Shown piece after piece: positions 1 through 9,336 of a DNA stretch of 64,000 bases. Position 1 is the stretch's first letter. Every line of letters starts with the position of its first letter. The position numbers and the translations under genes are program-made. Under the pieces are notes generated by a model. It was not told where the DNA came from, made no database searches, and saw only the letters and a program-made list of their open reading frames with translations. Source of the DNA: CAIXPS01 sp034430115 (GTDB lineage Bacteria > Chloroflexota > Anaerolineae > J036 > Brachytrichaceae); assembly GCA_034430115.1 (NCBI GenBank), contig DAOUFG010000017.1, positions 1 through 64,000 of the forward strand. The letters are read 5' to 3'.

Positions 1-3000
1 GAAGAAGAGGCCATACTCACCACGTTCGTTGGTCAACGCCATATCGAGCGCAGCCGGGTCAGCCGCGACGTTCGCATGGAACATGCCCTGCCCACGCGCG
101 TTCAACACGCGCCCACTCACCTGGTAGAGCGCAACGCGCGTGTGTGTATCACCATCTGCCGGGAGGTCAGCCGGCAATTCGACGTTCCCGGCACCATCAT
201 AAGCCTTGCTGCGGAAGTAGTAGGTGTGCCCCACCGTCACGGATGTGTAGAGCGCGCTGGTCGTCGTGACGCCGGTTTGCCAGGCGCCCCATCCCCCAGC
301 AGGACCATCACGCACCCACACATCGTAGGAGGCGATGCCCGCCCCACCATCCATGCCACTCCAGGTAACGCTGAAGGCTCCCGCAGCATACAGCGCCGAG
401 GCCGCCTGCGATGTGGGAGCGGTGCGGTCGATCCTGAACGGCCCCAGGTGGGCCGCCGTGGTCGCCCAATTTCCGGCATTGTCCACCGCGCGCAGATGGA
501 AATACCACTCTCCATCAGCCAGCGGCGAACTGGCAATACCCGTCACATCTTGCTCATACGTCTTTGTGGCCGTGGCAGGCAAGGTGGACGCAGCATGATC
601 CCACACCGCCGCGTAACCATCCACGTCGTTATCCGTGCTACTCCAGGTCACGCTGATCACGTTATTGTTCGACCAGGCACCTGCCGTATGGCTGGGGCTG
701 GCAAGCACGGGGTTTTCGGGCGGCGTGACGTCATCCGGCAAGGAGGTGCTGGCCAGGCCATCGATATCGGCCGCAATGGAACTAGAAGGGTCACCATCAA
801 AAGCCATCGGCGGGGTGAGCAGAGTTCCCACATTGTTCACCAACGCGTAGTACAGGTGCGGCATGGACATACAGCAACTGCTCCACGTCAACACGGCGCG
901 ATTGCCGGCCCGCACGACTGAAACGCCCAAATCACCCTGGGTTGGTGATTGGATGGGAAACGCCGTCGCGCCCTTCACGGTGCCCAGGTTCGCGTTCAAC
1001 ACCGCGTAAGAGAGGGCCTCTGGGGCGCCAGAATCACTGATCGCTCGCTGGCCCCAGGCCAGGACGATATTGCCATTATCAAGCTGCAGTGCATCGGGGT
1101 AATAGACTCCGCCAGAAGAAGTGGCAAAACGCGTCAGCGCAGAAAGTACCGTGCCGGCGCTATTCAGGCGCGCCAGGTAAAGCCCATCGCATTTTGTCTG
1201 TAAGACCAGCACACTGCCATTCGACAACGGTGTGAGATTCAACAGATTCGCGCCCATGCAGCTCGTGACACTACTATTAAGCTGCACAGGTGCCTTCACC
1301 TGCTGCCCGTTCGTGGCATATACCGCATAGTAGCTGCTGCTCACATTCTGCCCACCCACAGTCTCCAGCCGGGACCATGACAACACAAAACGATTGTCGG
1401 AAGTTGCCGCAATCGCAGGCATGTAATAATCAACTGAACCACCCCACCCTGCATTAGCCGCAGTGATGAAAGCCACCTGCTGCCCGGCGCTATTCAAAAT
1501 CAAGAGATCGATCAAGGTATTCCATTCCGAGTCACTGTAGCGATAGCCCCATCTGCGAAAGGCAATCCCCAAGTTGCCATTCGGCGCCACCGCGATGATC
1601 ACATCTTCATCGCGCATATGCTCGGTATTGGTGACCGGAGAAGTAAGTCGCGTCACCGGGCGCACAACCTGCCCTGCCTGATCGTAAAGGCTCACAAAGA
1701 CGCCGGAGGCTTCTCCGCTCACATCAACATTTGTAAATACCTGCACAATGTTACCGGCAGGGGTGGTCACGAGCGCGGGCGGGGACATTTCTGTGACGTT
1801 GGTCATCGCCGACTGGGCATCCACCGCGCCGGACGGCCGATAGAAAATCGGTCCGGCGACAATGTCGGGAGATCGCTGACTGGCCTGTACAAAAGGTGCT
1901 GGCACCGCCAGTTGCAGGGGGATCGTTTGCGCATGGGCCGAATTGAGCGCTGAGCGGGCCGTCACCTGCACGACGTTTGACATCCCTACCGTAGCACTTG
2001 CAGGGGCAGCGACCTTGATCACCACCGTCTGCGACAGACCCTGCGAAATCGGCCCGCTATCCAGGCCCGCTGCGCCGTTTGTGTTCGCCAAAAGCGTTTG
2101 GCCGTCCGAAGCATAGAAGCGCACCTGCCAGTTCGACGCAGCCGCAAGTTCAAACGTATCGCTGCCCAGCCCTCCTTTGTTATAGAGCGTCTCCGTAAAG
2201 GTCGTCGCCTGGCCGGGATAGGCGAACTTGCCATCGGCCCTCGGCCAGGCCAGCACGCGCGCCGATTGCGTGGGGCGGGTGAAGCGCACCGTATGGCCGG
2301 TGCTGGCGGTCATGCTGTTGCAGCCATATTGCTTATAGGCCAGACCATCGTACCCAGAAGCGTCTTCTATGCCGGCGGTGCTGCCGCACAGGCTCCCGTT
2401 CGATTGATTCACACTCTGATAGTTGAAGTCGAAGTTGCCCGACTCATACAGCACGACCTCGAAGGTATAGGTGTTCACACTATCGCGCACCTGATACCAC
2501 TCCATGACGAAATAGCGGTTCGGTGCGCTGCCGCCAGTTTTGTAATAAATGTTCCCGTGAAACTCGGCATAGTTCACGCCAAACCCGTAAAACAATGGCG
2601 CGATGAAATTGTTGGGCGAATCCGGCGTCGGGATGACGGCATAGGCGCTGGAGGCAAAGCCCAAGCTACTGCTATCAAAGCCGATCACGCCCGCCGTGCT
2701 GGGAATAATGCCGGTGTAGGCATTTTCGTAAAAAGGAAAGCTAAATCCCAGGTTGATCGCGCCGCCTTGCGACACCGCCCCCAATGGCGCGCCAAGCCCG
2801 GCACTGTATCCTCCATCTCTGGCATCGATCCAGCTATAGGCAACGGCGTCATTCCAGGTGTAGCCATAGCTATCCGGGCCGCCACTGGACTGTATGACAG
2901 CGGCCGACTTTTGCGACTGGGCCTGCGCCCCCACGGCTGATTCTGTGACCAACCCGGCAGAGAACAGGCAGAAGACGAGAACATAGCGAGACACGCATCG

Positions 3001-3012
3001 TCGTAGTTCCAT
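1..3012 (-). CDS. Large secreted protein with fibronectin-III-like domains (partial, 3' end outside window)
   Basis: One uninterrupted minus-strand frame of 1004 codons runs off the left edge, so the C-terminus is missing. The ATG at 3012 follows AAGGGG by 6 nt. Residues 1-31 form a signal peptide: basic MELRRCVSR, a hydrophobic stretch, and a cleavage site near AQA. After a secreted N-terminal region, residues about 330-700 carry recurring short strands of the type NGNIVLAW and NGSVLVL, which suggests a beta-propeller-like fold. Two FN3-like repeats follow near residues 784 and 885 (VTWSSTDNDVDGY, VTWSGMDGGAGI). The last 40 residues seen (VSGRVLNARGQG) begin a carboxypeptidase-regulatory-like beta sandwich. 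It is probably an extracellular adhesive or binding protein. No catalytic motif is visible in the part present. Confidence 0.8.
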   Translation of the reverse strand, partial: MELRRCVSRYVLVFCLFSAGLVTESAVGAQAQSQKSAAVIQSSGGPDSYGYTWNDAVAYSWIDARDGGYSAGLGAPLGAVSQGGAINLGFSFPFYENAYTGIIPSTAGVIGFDSSSLGFASSAYAVIPTPDSPNNFIAPLFYGFGVNYAEFHGNIYYKTGGSAPNRYFVMEWYQVRDSVNTYTFEVVLYESGNFDFNYQSVNQSNGSLCGSTAGIEDASGYDGLAYKQYGCNSMTASTGHTVRFTRPTQSARVLAWPRADGKFAYPGQATTFTETLYNKGGLGSDTFELAAASNWQVRFYASDGQTLLANTNGAAGLDSGPISQGLSQTVVIKVAAPASATVGMSNVVQVTARSALNSAHAQTIPLQLAVPAPFVQASQRSPDIVAGPIFYRPSGAVDAQSAMTNVTEMSPPALVTTPAGNIVQVFTNVDVSGEASGVFVSLYDQAGQVVRPVTRLTSPVTNTEHMRDEDVIIAVAPNGNLGIAFRRWGYRYSDSEWNTLIDLLILNSAGQQVAFITAANAGWGGSVDYYMPAIAATSDNRFVLSWSRLETVGGQNVSSSYYAVYATNGQQVKAPVQLNSSVTSCMGANLLNLTPLSNGSVLVLQTKCDGLYLARLNSAGTVLSALTRFATSSGGVYYPDALQLDNGNIVLAWGQRAISDSGAPEALSYAVLNANLGTVKGATAFPIQSPTQGDLGVSVVRAGNRAVLTWSSCCMSMPHLYYALVNNVGTLLTPPMAFDGDPSSSIAADIDGLASTSLPDDVTPPENPVLASPSHTAGAWSNNNVISVTWSSTDNDVDGYAAVWDHAASTLPATATKTYEQDVTGIASSPLADGEWYFHLRAVDNAGNWATTAAHLGPFRIDRTAPTSQAASALYAAGAFSVTWSGMDGGAGIASYDVWVRDGPAGGWGAWQTGVTTTSALYTSVTVGHTYYFRSKAYDGAGNVELPADLPADGDTHTRVALYQVSGRVLNARGQGMFHANVAADPAALDMALTNERGEYGLFF

Positions 3013-3136
3013 GTAATTCCCCTTGAGGCATAACGTGTTGTTCATCGCCGCATGAGCGCGATGGCGCGTATCACGTTTGAAGGGAATCATAGGACTGGCG
3101 CCAATGTCAGGGAAGCGGAACTTTATGTTCGGCGCA

Positions 3137-4294
3137 CTAGCCGCCGAAATCCGCAATGAAGTAGTAACCGCCGTTCGAGGCGACGACGCCAAAGCCCACC
3201 TGGGCGTAGCGCGCCGAGAGGATGTTACTGCGGTGGGGGCCGTAGTCCGTCTCCTGGTTGAACCACATGTCAAATGCCTCCGCCGCGCTGCGCGCCCAGG
3301 CCCAGTTCTCGCCCGTGACGTTGCCGGTGTAACCCGCACGTGCGATACGTTGGCTCGAGGTGGAGCCGTCGGACCCGGTATGGCTGCCATAGCCGCGTTG
3401 AGCACAATCTGCGGCATGCCCCTGCGCCGACGTCTGCAAAACGCCGGAGCCCGCAAGCGCCGTGCGGCCATAGGCGGCGCGCGCCTGGTTATAGAGCGAC
3501 AGCAGTTGCGCACGCATCCCGTCCGCGTCGGCGGGCGCGTCAACGGCTTCGATCTGTATCGCGGATTTGGCCACCGGCTCCTGTTCCTGCACGCTCGCCA
3601 CCTGCGCCGCCAGGTTGGATGCAGCAGCGTCCGCACTCGCCGCGGCGGAGCCGGAATCGGGCGCGTTGATCGCCAGCAAGGTCTCCGTCGGGATGATGAG
3701 CTTCTGACCGATGCTCAGCGCAGAAGCGTCGGCGAGCTTGTTCACCTGTGCCAGGTCGTCCACCGCAGCGCCATAGCGCGAGGCGATGGCGGAAAGTGTC
3801 TCGCCCGATTGCACGATGTAGACAAACCAGAACACGTTCTCGTCGGACCAGGTCTTCTGAGTAGGAATATGCAAAACCTGCCCCAACTGCACCACTAGCG
3901 AATCGTCTATGTCATTCGCCAGCATAATGGCTGCCATGGACACTTCATGGTCAATGGCGATCGAGAGCAAGGTGTCGCCTTCCTTGACCGTGTAATCGAC
4001 AGTTGACGCGGCAGCAGGTGCGGTGGTCGCGGCGGCGGCTGCCTCAGGGATAGCAGTGTTGGCAGAGGTCGGCACCTGGATGAGAACGACCGGCGTGCCG
4101 GTGGGTTCGGAAGTCGCTTTTGGACGCGGCGTCAGATGCCCGGCGGTTGGCAGCGATGCAATCACGGTGGCTGCATGGATGGCCACCACCGTGGGATTGG
4201 GGGTTTCGGTGGCCTGTTGGCCGCAGGCGTTGCCCAGCAACAGCACCCCTGCCGCGAGGGCAAAAAAAAGCGGCTTACGATGTAGATTCTGCAT
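3137..4294 (-). CDS. LysM- and CAP-domain exported protein
   Basis: 385 residues. The N-terminus is a hydrophobic export signal ending in LLLGNAC; the lipobox is poor, so lipoprotein status is uncertain. A Pro/Thr/Ala-rich linker follows. Two LysM modules lie at about residues 100-145 (YTVKEGDTLLSIA) and 158-203 (YIVQSGETLSAIA), which in this family bind peptidoglycan N-acetylglucosamine. Residues about 260-385 form a CAP/SCP-like domain: LYNQARAAYGR, then GENWAWA, then HRSNILSARYAQVGFG, the usual histidine-bearing CAP pattern. The protein probably sits in the cell wall; bacterial CAP domains have no agreed enzymatic role. It lies 124 bp downstream of the start of the large secreted gene on the same strand. 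Confidence 0.88.
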   Translation of the reverse strand: MQNLHRKPLFFALAAGVLLLGNACGQQATETPNPTVVAIHAATVIASLPTAGHLTPRPKATSEPTGTPVVLIQVPTSANTAIPEAAAAATTAPAAASTVDYTVKEGDTLLSIAIDHEVSMAAIMLANDIDDSLVVQLGQVLHIPTQKTWSDENVFWFVYIVQSGETLSAIASRYGAAVDDLAQVNKLADASALSIGQKLIIPTETLLAINAPDSGSAAASADAAASNLAAQVASVQEQEPVAKSAIQIEAVDAPADADGMRAQLLSLYNQARAAYGRTALAGSGVLQTSAQGHAADCAQRGYGSHTGSDGSTSSQRIARAGYTGNVTGENWAWARSAAEAFDMWFNQETDYGPHRSNILSARYAQVGFGVVASNGGYYFIADFGG

Positions 4295-4585
4295 ACCTGT
4301 GCTCTCTCAGATGCCGGTTTTCAGCCCAGCGAAGGTGAGATGAGCACCCACATCGCCCGTTGCAGGCCAATCACCACTTCCCGGATCAGCCCTTAGCATG
4401 GCGCCTTGTCTGCAAGGGCGCACCACGTTTCCTCTCGCGCCGGCTGGAGGCGCATCCACGGGTTGTATCGACATTTCCATTGTCCAGATTATATCGACCT
4501 CAAATCGGCTCCCGGCCAAATGCAGCAGGCCCTGTATCGCAGCCCTATACTGGGGACGCAGTTAGAATGATGACGAGGACATCCT

Positions 4586-5605
4586 ATGCCAGATACTAAG
4601 ACAGAATCACGACCTCTCCTGGCCATCACCCTGGGCGACCCGGCCGGCGTCGGGCCAGAGATCATCCTGAAAGCAATCCAACACCCCGAAGTCTATGAGC
4701 GCGCACGCCCGCTTGTGATCGGTGACGCGCGCATCCTGCGCCGCGCCGCCGGGTGGCTGGGGGAAACGCTAACCCACCTGGAGTGCATCACCGACCCCGC
4801 CGCCGGGCATTACGCATTCGGCCAGTTGACCCTGCTGGACCTGGCCAACGCCTCGCCCGAAGGCTGCCCACCCGGCCAGATCAGCCAGGCAGCCGGCAGA
4901 GCCGCGGTGGAATACGTCTTCAAAGCCTGTGACCTGGCGATGGCTCAACAGGTGGACGCTGTGGTGACGGCGCCACTGAACAAGGCGGCCATGAACCTGG
5001 CTGGCTTTCATTATGCCGGGCACACCGAATTACTCACCGAACGCACGCGTGCGGGCAAAGTGAGCATGTTGTTGGTGGGGCCGGGGCTGCGCGTCGTACA
5101 CGTCAGCACGCACGTGTCATTGGAAGAGGCCATCCGGCGCGTCACGCCGGAGCGCGTGGGCGAAGTGATCGACCTGGCGCAACGCTCTTGCCAGGCGCTG
5201 GGCATCGCACAACCACGCATCGCCGTCGCGGGGCTGAACCCGCACGCCGGCGAAGGCGGCATCTTTGGCAACCAGGAAGAGACCAGCATCATGCCCGCCG
5301 TGCGCGCCGCGCGGGCGCGCGGGCTGAACGTGTCGGATCCCCAACCGCCCGACACGGTGTTCCTGCGCGCCACCAAGGGCGAGTTCGACATCGTCGTGGC
5401 GATGTATCACGATCAGGGTCACATCCCCATGAAGTTGCTGGCCTTCGATAACGGCGTCAACGTGAGCATGGGGCTGCCCATCATTCGCACCTCCGTGGAC
5501 CACGGCACCGCGTTCGACATTACCGGCACCGGCAAAGCCCGCGAAGACAGCCTGCTCGCCGCCATCGACGTCGCCCTGCAAATGGCCAGGGCCAGGGTCG
5601 CATGA
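4586..5605 (+). CDS. pdxA2: PdxA-family 4-phospho-hydroxyacid dehydrogenase (PdxA2-like)
   Basis: 339 residues, the full length of the PdxA family. Family motifs are present: GDPAGVGPE near the N-terminus, and the metal-binding histidines in HYAGHTELL, NPHAGEGG and MYHDQGHIP. PdxA itself oxidises 4-phosphohydroxy-L-threonine in pyridoxal phosphate synthesis. The PdxA2 branch oxidises D-threonate or erythronate 4-phosphate and decarboxylates it to dihydroxyacetone phosphate. The PdxA2 role is inferred from context: the gene starts an operon with a four-carbon acid sugar kinase, and no other pyridoxine gene is nearby. ATG 4586 is preceded by GAGGA. Confidence 0.88.
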   Translation: MPDTKTESRPLLAITLGDPAGVGPEIILKAIQHPEVYERARPLVIGDARILRRAAGWLGETLTHLECITDPAAGHYAFGQLTLLDLANASPEGCPPGQISQAAGRAAVEYVFKACDLAMAQQVDAVVTAPLNKAAMNLAGFHYAGHTELLTERTRAGKVSMLLVGPGLRVVHVSTHVSLEEAIRRVTPERVGEVIDLAQRSCQALGIAQPRIAVAGLNPHAGEGGIFGNQEETSIMPAVRAARARGLNVSDPQPPDTVFLRATKGEFDIVVAMYHDQGHIPMKLLAFDNGVNVSMGLPIIRTSVDHGTAFDITGTGKAREDSLLAAIDVALQMARARVA

Positions 5606-5639
5606 TGCAGACGAACCAAATCAAGGGAAGCGGTGCCCA

Positions 5640-6917
5640 ATGAACGAGCTGAAACACATTGCGTTGCCCTATGGCGAGGGCACACTTGACCTGCAAATCC
5701 CCGCGCGCAACCTGCTGGGGGTGCTTTCGCCGCGCGACACACCTGTTTGTGCGGACCCGGCGGCGGAAATCCGGCGCGCGATCGAAGCGCCGATTGGGGC
5801 GGCCCGCCTGCGTGACGCGGTGCGCAGCGCAAAGCGCGTGGTGATCTGCGCCGACGACCTGACGCGCCAGACGCCCGTGCAGATCATCATTCCCCTGCTG
5901 CTCGACGAATTGCAGGCCGCCGGCTTGCGTGATGAACAGGTGATGGTGTTGATCGCCCTCGGCACGCATCGCTATATGACACAGGCCGAGATCGAACAGC
6001 GCTTCGGTCCCCAGGTCACCCGGCGCGTGCAGGTCATCAACAACCCCTGGCAAGACCCGGCGGCGTTGGTGGACCTGGGCGTCACGCCGAACGGCACACC
6101 CATCAGCGTCAGTCGCATTGCGCTGGAAGCGGATTTCCTGCTCGGGTTGGGCAGCATCGTGCCGCATCACATCCCCGGCTATTCCGCCGGGGCCAAGATC
6201 ATCCAACCCGGCGTGTGCGGCCCCGCTACCACCGGGGCCACGCATTACCTCAGCACGCGCGCACCGCGCTCCTACCTGGGCCAGGTGGAGAACCCCGTGC
6301 GGGCCGAACTGGAATTGATCGCCGGGCAAGTGGGGCTAAAGGCCATCTTGAACACCGTGTTGGACCACCAGGGCAGATTGGTGCAGGCCTTCTATGGCGA
6401 CACCGTTCAGGCACACCGCGCCGGCGTGCGCTGCGCCCAGCAGGTCTATGGCGTGCCCGTGCCGGGCATCTCCGACGTCGTGATCGCCAGCTCGCACCCT
6501 TGCGACATCGAGTTCTGGCAAGCCCACAAGTCGCTCTATTCGGCCGAGATGATCGTGCGACACGGCGGCGACATCATCATCGTCACCCCCAGCCCCGAGG
6601 GCGTCACGGTGACGCACCGCGAGCTGTTGCAATTCGCGGCCCTGCCCTCCGCGCGGATCGACGAGATGATCCGGCACGGCGAGGTAAAAGACGTCGTCTC
6701 GGCGGCAGTGGCGCTGGCGTGGGCCAAATCACGCGAACATGCCCCCGTCAGCCTGGTGAGCGAGGGCATCCCGCGCGAAGACGCGCTGGCACTGGGCTTT
6801 ACCCCCTACGCGAGCGTGGATGAGGCTTTGCAGGCCGCGCTGCGTCACCAGGGGCCAGAGGCCAGCGTGAACGTCTTGACACACGCGCCGGATATTTTGC
6901 CCTTGTTGACAAATTGA
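5640..6917 (+). CDS. LarA-family nickel-pincer hydroxyacid racemase/epimerase homologue
   Basis: 425 residues, matching LarA. The lactate racemase signature residues are present with a near-constant offset from the Lactiplantibacillus enzyme: DDLTRQTP at 72-79 (R76), GTHR with H110, and PHHIPGYSAGAK with H176 and K186. In LarA the equivalent lysine carries the nickel-pincer cofactor and the two histidines act in hydride transfer. Family members racemise or epimerise several 2-hydroxyacids. Position between the pdxA2-like and acid-sugar-kinase genes suggests it epimerises a C4 sugar acid such as threonate or erythronate; that substrate is inference. No larB, larC or larE cofactor genes occur in the window. 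Confidence 0.86.
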   Translation: MNELKHIALPYGEGTLDLQIPARNLLGVLSPRDTPVCADPAAEIRRAIEAPIGAARLRDAVRSAKRVVICADDLTRQTPVQIIIPLLLDELQAAGLRDEQVMVLIALGTHRYMTQAEIEQRFGPQVTRRVQVINNPWQDPAALVDLGVTPNGTPISVSRIALEADFLLGLGSIVPHHIPGYSAGAKIIQPGVCGPATTGATHYLSTRAPRSYLGQVENPVRAELELIAGQVGLKAILNTVLDHQGRLVQAFYGDTVQAHRAGVRCAQQVYGVPVPGISDVVIASSHPCDIEFWQAHKSLYSAEMIVRHGGDIIIVTPSPEGVTVTHRELLQFAALPSARIDEMIRHGEVKDVVSAAVALAWAKSREHAPVSLVSEGIPREDALALGFTPYASVDEALQAALRHQGPEASVNVLTHAPDILPLLTN

Positions 6918-6972
6918 ATCCACGAATCTGCGCAATGAACGCGAATTATCTTTAGCTGTGGAGCAATCCCCC

Positions 6973-8151
6973 ATGATCTTCATCATCGCGGACGACCTGA
7001 CCGGCGCCTGTGACACAGGCGCGGGCTTTGCAGGGCGTGGGCTCAGTGTGGCAGTCCAGGTGGGCCGGCCTGCCACCAGCACACCGCCCGGCAGCGCGCA
7101 CGACGTGCTGGTGTTCAACACCGAGAGCCGCGCCCTAAGCGAAGCACAGGCAGTCAAAGCCGTTCACGACGTGGCAGCCCTCGCAAAGGCATGGGTTACC
7201 CGGTTCCAACGCTCGACATGGGCATACAAGAAGATCGACTCCACCCTGCGCGGGCACCCCGGCGCAGAACTGCGCGCGCTGATGGAAGCGCTCCAGGCGG
7301 ATCGTGCGCTGGTCACGCCGGCGTTCCCGGCCCAGGGGCGCACTGTCTGGCATGGGCAATTGCTGGTGCAGGGCTGCCCCCTGAGCCAGACGGTCTTCGC
7401 CGGCGAAGGCGCGCTTGGCGATTTGCGTGCCGCCTTCGCCACGACGCACCTCGCACTGCACGACCTGCACCAGGGCGCGCCCAAGCACAGCCTGGCAGAA
7501 GCGGGCATTTACCTGGCCGACGCACAGACGGACGAAGACCTGCGCGAACTGGTGCGAGCGGTCAGCGCAAGCGGCCTTCGCTTATTGTGTGGGTCGGCTG
7601 GTTTAGCCACTGCACTAGCAAACGCTCTCACGCCCGCACACCTGCACCCAACCACGCCGGGCTCGACCACAGGGCCCGTCCTGATCGTGGCCGGGAGTAT
7701 GAACCCGACGACTGCGCGACAGGTGCATTATGCCCAGGCGCACGGGGTTGGCATCTTCCGGCCCACACCTGGCCGGCCGGATGCAGACGCCCGGCTGATC
7801 GACGCGCTCGTGGCACGACTGGCACAAGAGGGGCGCGCCATCCTCACCACCTGCGATCTACCCGCCTCACCGCTTGGCAGGGCGAGCGTGGCGCAGACCC
7901 TGGGCGCGTTGACTGCTCAGGTCGCCATGCGCATTGCGCTGGGTGGTTTGGTGTTGACAGGCGGCGACGTCGCAACGGCTGTGTGTAACGCACTGGGCAC
8001 AAGTTGGCTTTCCCTGAGGGGCGAGGCACAGCCGGGCATCGCCATCGGGCAACTGGCCGACGGCCCCTACGCCGGTACCGGCATCATCACCAAGGCCGGT
8101 GGGTTCGGGGGCGAGGATGCACTGACTTCGTTTCTTGCCCTGGATGAATAG
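6973..8151 (+). CDS. Four-carbon acid sugar kinase (DUF1537 family, DtnK/OtnK-like)
   Basis: 392 residues from ATG 6973. TGGAG at 6959-6963 lies 9 nt upstream, better than the in-frame GTG at 6958. The N-terminal domain has ADDLTGACDTGAGFA and KKIDSTLRGHPGAE, and the C-terminal nucleotide-binding domain has LTGGDVATAVCNALG and ITKAGGFG, all hallmarks of the DUF1537 kinases. These phosphorylate threonate, erythronate or 3-oxo-tetronate at C4. With the PdxA2-like enzyme upstream the pair would take a C4 sugar acid to dihydroxyacetone phosphate. Third gene of a plus-strand operon; which stereoisomer is used cannot be read from sequence. Confidence 0.88.
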   Translation: MIFIIADDLTGACDTGAGFAGRGLSVAVQVGRPATSTPPGSAHDVLVFNTESRALSEAQAVKAVHDVAALAKAWVTRFQRSTWAYKKIDSTLRGHPGAELRALMEALQADRALVTPAFPAQGRTVWHGQLLVQGCPLSQTVFAGEGALGDLRAAFATTHLALHDLHQGAPKHSLAEAGIYLADAQTDEDLRELVRAVSASGLRLLCGSAGLATALANALTPAHLHPTTPGSTTGPVLIVAGSMNPTTARQVHYAQAHGVGIFRPTPGRPDADARLIDALVARLAQEGRAILTTCDLPASPLGRASVAQTLGALTAQVAMRIALGGLVLTGGDVATAVCNALGTSWLSLRGEAQPGIAIGQLADGPYAGTGIITKAGGFGGEDALTSFLALDE

Positions 8152-8189
8152 AAAATCCCTTCGACAAAACGAGACTTATCCGCGCGCTC

Positions 8190-9269
8190 CTATATCTCGC
8201 CGGGGAATTCCTTGCGTATCACGCGCACCAGGTAGGCCAGCTTGTCGCGCCGGCGCAGATAGTCGATCAGGCGCTGAATCACCACGCGCTTGCCGCCCGG
8301 CTGCACCACGTCGCGGTCGAAGGGGATGTCGATGTTGTCTCTCTGCATCTCGCCACGCACGTCCTGGCACAATAGCTCCAGGTCGTCGAACGACTTGTGC
8401 GCGTCGATAAAGTCGCGCAGTGCAGAGGGGTCCACTGAGGTCTCCAGCGGCGCAAGCGCGGGCGTGGCCGACTTTTGCCCGCCCATGAAGAGCGCAATCG
8501 GGAAGTTCGCGTCCAGGTCCTGCGCCTTGAAGATCGGGTGCTGCTGGGCATAGCGCCGGGGCACTTCTTCCCACACATATTCCACCACGTCCAACAGCCG
8601 CAGCAGGCCGTCGCCGCGCTGGCGGGCCTTGCCATTGAGCGCTTCTAGTAACGTCTGCGTGAACAGGCTATTGGTCGCGCCGGGCAATACATACGAGACC
8701 TCGCTCGACCTGGACGAGGCAAAGACCGCACGGCCAGCACCCTGTGCAAGTTGATTGTATAGCGCCTGGTCGATGCCGCCTTTCAGCACAACTGGCAACG
8801 GGGTGAGCGAGGTGATGTCCTTCGCATCGCCGGTGCCGCCCGAATAGCAGGCGTCCAGCAGCACCACCAGCCGTTCGGCATGAATGTCGCGCAGCGCGCC
8901 GGTCAGTTCGTCGCTGTTGATGGCGGTATGCTTGAGCGCATCCAGGCGCGTATCCACCGGGATCAAGTAATTCCCCGCGTCGGGCCCGCTCTGCGCTTGC
9001 CCGCCATGCCCGCTGTAATACACCACAGCGGTGGCGTCGCCGCCGGCACAAGAAGCCAGCCAGGCCAACCCATCCAGGATGGCGCGCTTCGTCGCGTCCT
9101 TATCCAGGATCAGCTTCACGTGATCCGGCGGATAGCCGGCGCGGTCGGGCTGTTGGAGCAACGCCGCCACGTCACGCGCATCTTTGAGCACAGTTTCGGG
9201 CAAGGGGCGAACGGCAGCGTAATTGGCGATCCCCACGACAAGCGCATATCCTTGGGTGAAGTTGGGCAT
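8190..9269 (-). CDS. Caspase-family (C14) protease with C-terminal effector-associated-like domain
   Basis: 359 residues. The p20-like domain (1-250) carries the catalytic dyad: His88 in YYSGHG and Cys141 in LLDACYSGG, after an N-terminal strand ALVVGIANY. Residues about 280-359 form a separate all-helical module of the pattern LRDFI..SFDDLELLCQD...RLIDYLRRRDKLAYLVRVIRKEFP. This resembles the effector-associated domains (EAD7-like) found in bacterial conflict systems, where they recruit effectors to EAD-bearing sensor NTPases. No signal peptide, so it is cytoplasmic. It is a single-gene minus-strand unit, with no EAD-bearing partner beside it. Protease assignment is firm; the EAD call is by pattern and moderate. 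Confidence 0.86.
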   Translation of the reverse strand: MPNFTQGYALVVGIANYAAVRPLPETVLKDARDVAALLQQPDRAGYPPDHVKLILDKDATKRAILDGLAWLASCAGGDATAVVYYSGHGGQAQSGPDAGNYLIPVDTRLDALKHTAINSDELTGALRDIHAERLVVLLDACYSGGTGDAKDITSLTPLPVVLKGGIDQALYNQLAQGAGRAVFASSRSSEVSYVLPGATNSLFTQTLLEALNGKARQRGDGLLRLLDVVEYVWEEVPRRYAQQHPIFKAQDLDANFPIALFMGGQKSATPALAPLETSVDPSALRDFIDAHKSFDDLELLCQDVRGEMQRDNIDIPFDRDVVQPGGKRVVIQRLIDYLRRRDKLAYLVRVIRKEFPGEI

Positions 9270-9336
9270 GTGTCAATTATAGGTTGCCGCCTGAATCCAT
9301 CGCTCTTATACTTTCAAGGTATAAGGGAGCTTAACC

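Noticed and set aside
76..2940. Long plus-strand reading frames (281 and 280 codons) across 76-921 and 2098-2940
   Set aside because: They are antisense to one continuous 1004-codon secreted protein with a signal peptide and FN3 repeats; the plus-strand translations are Arg/His-rich and featureless.
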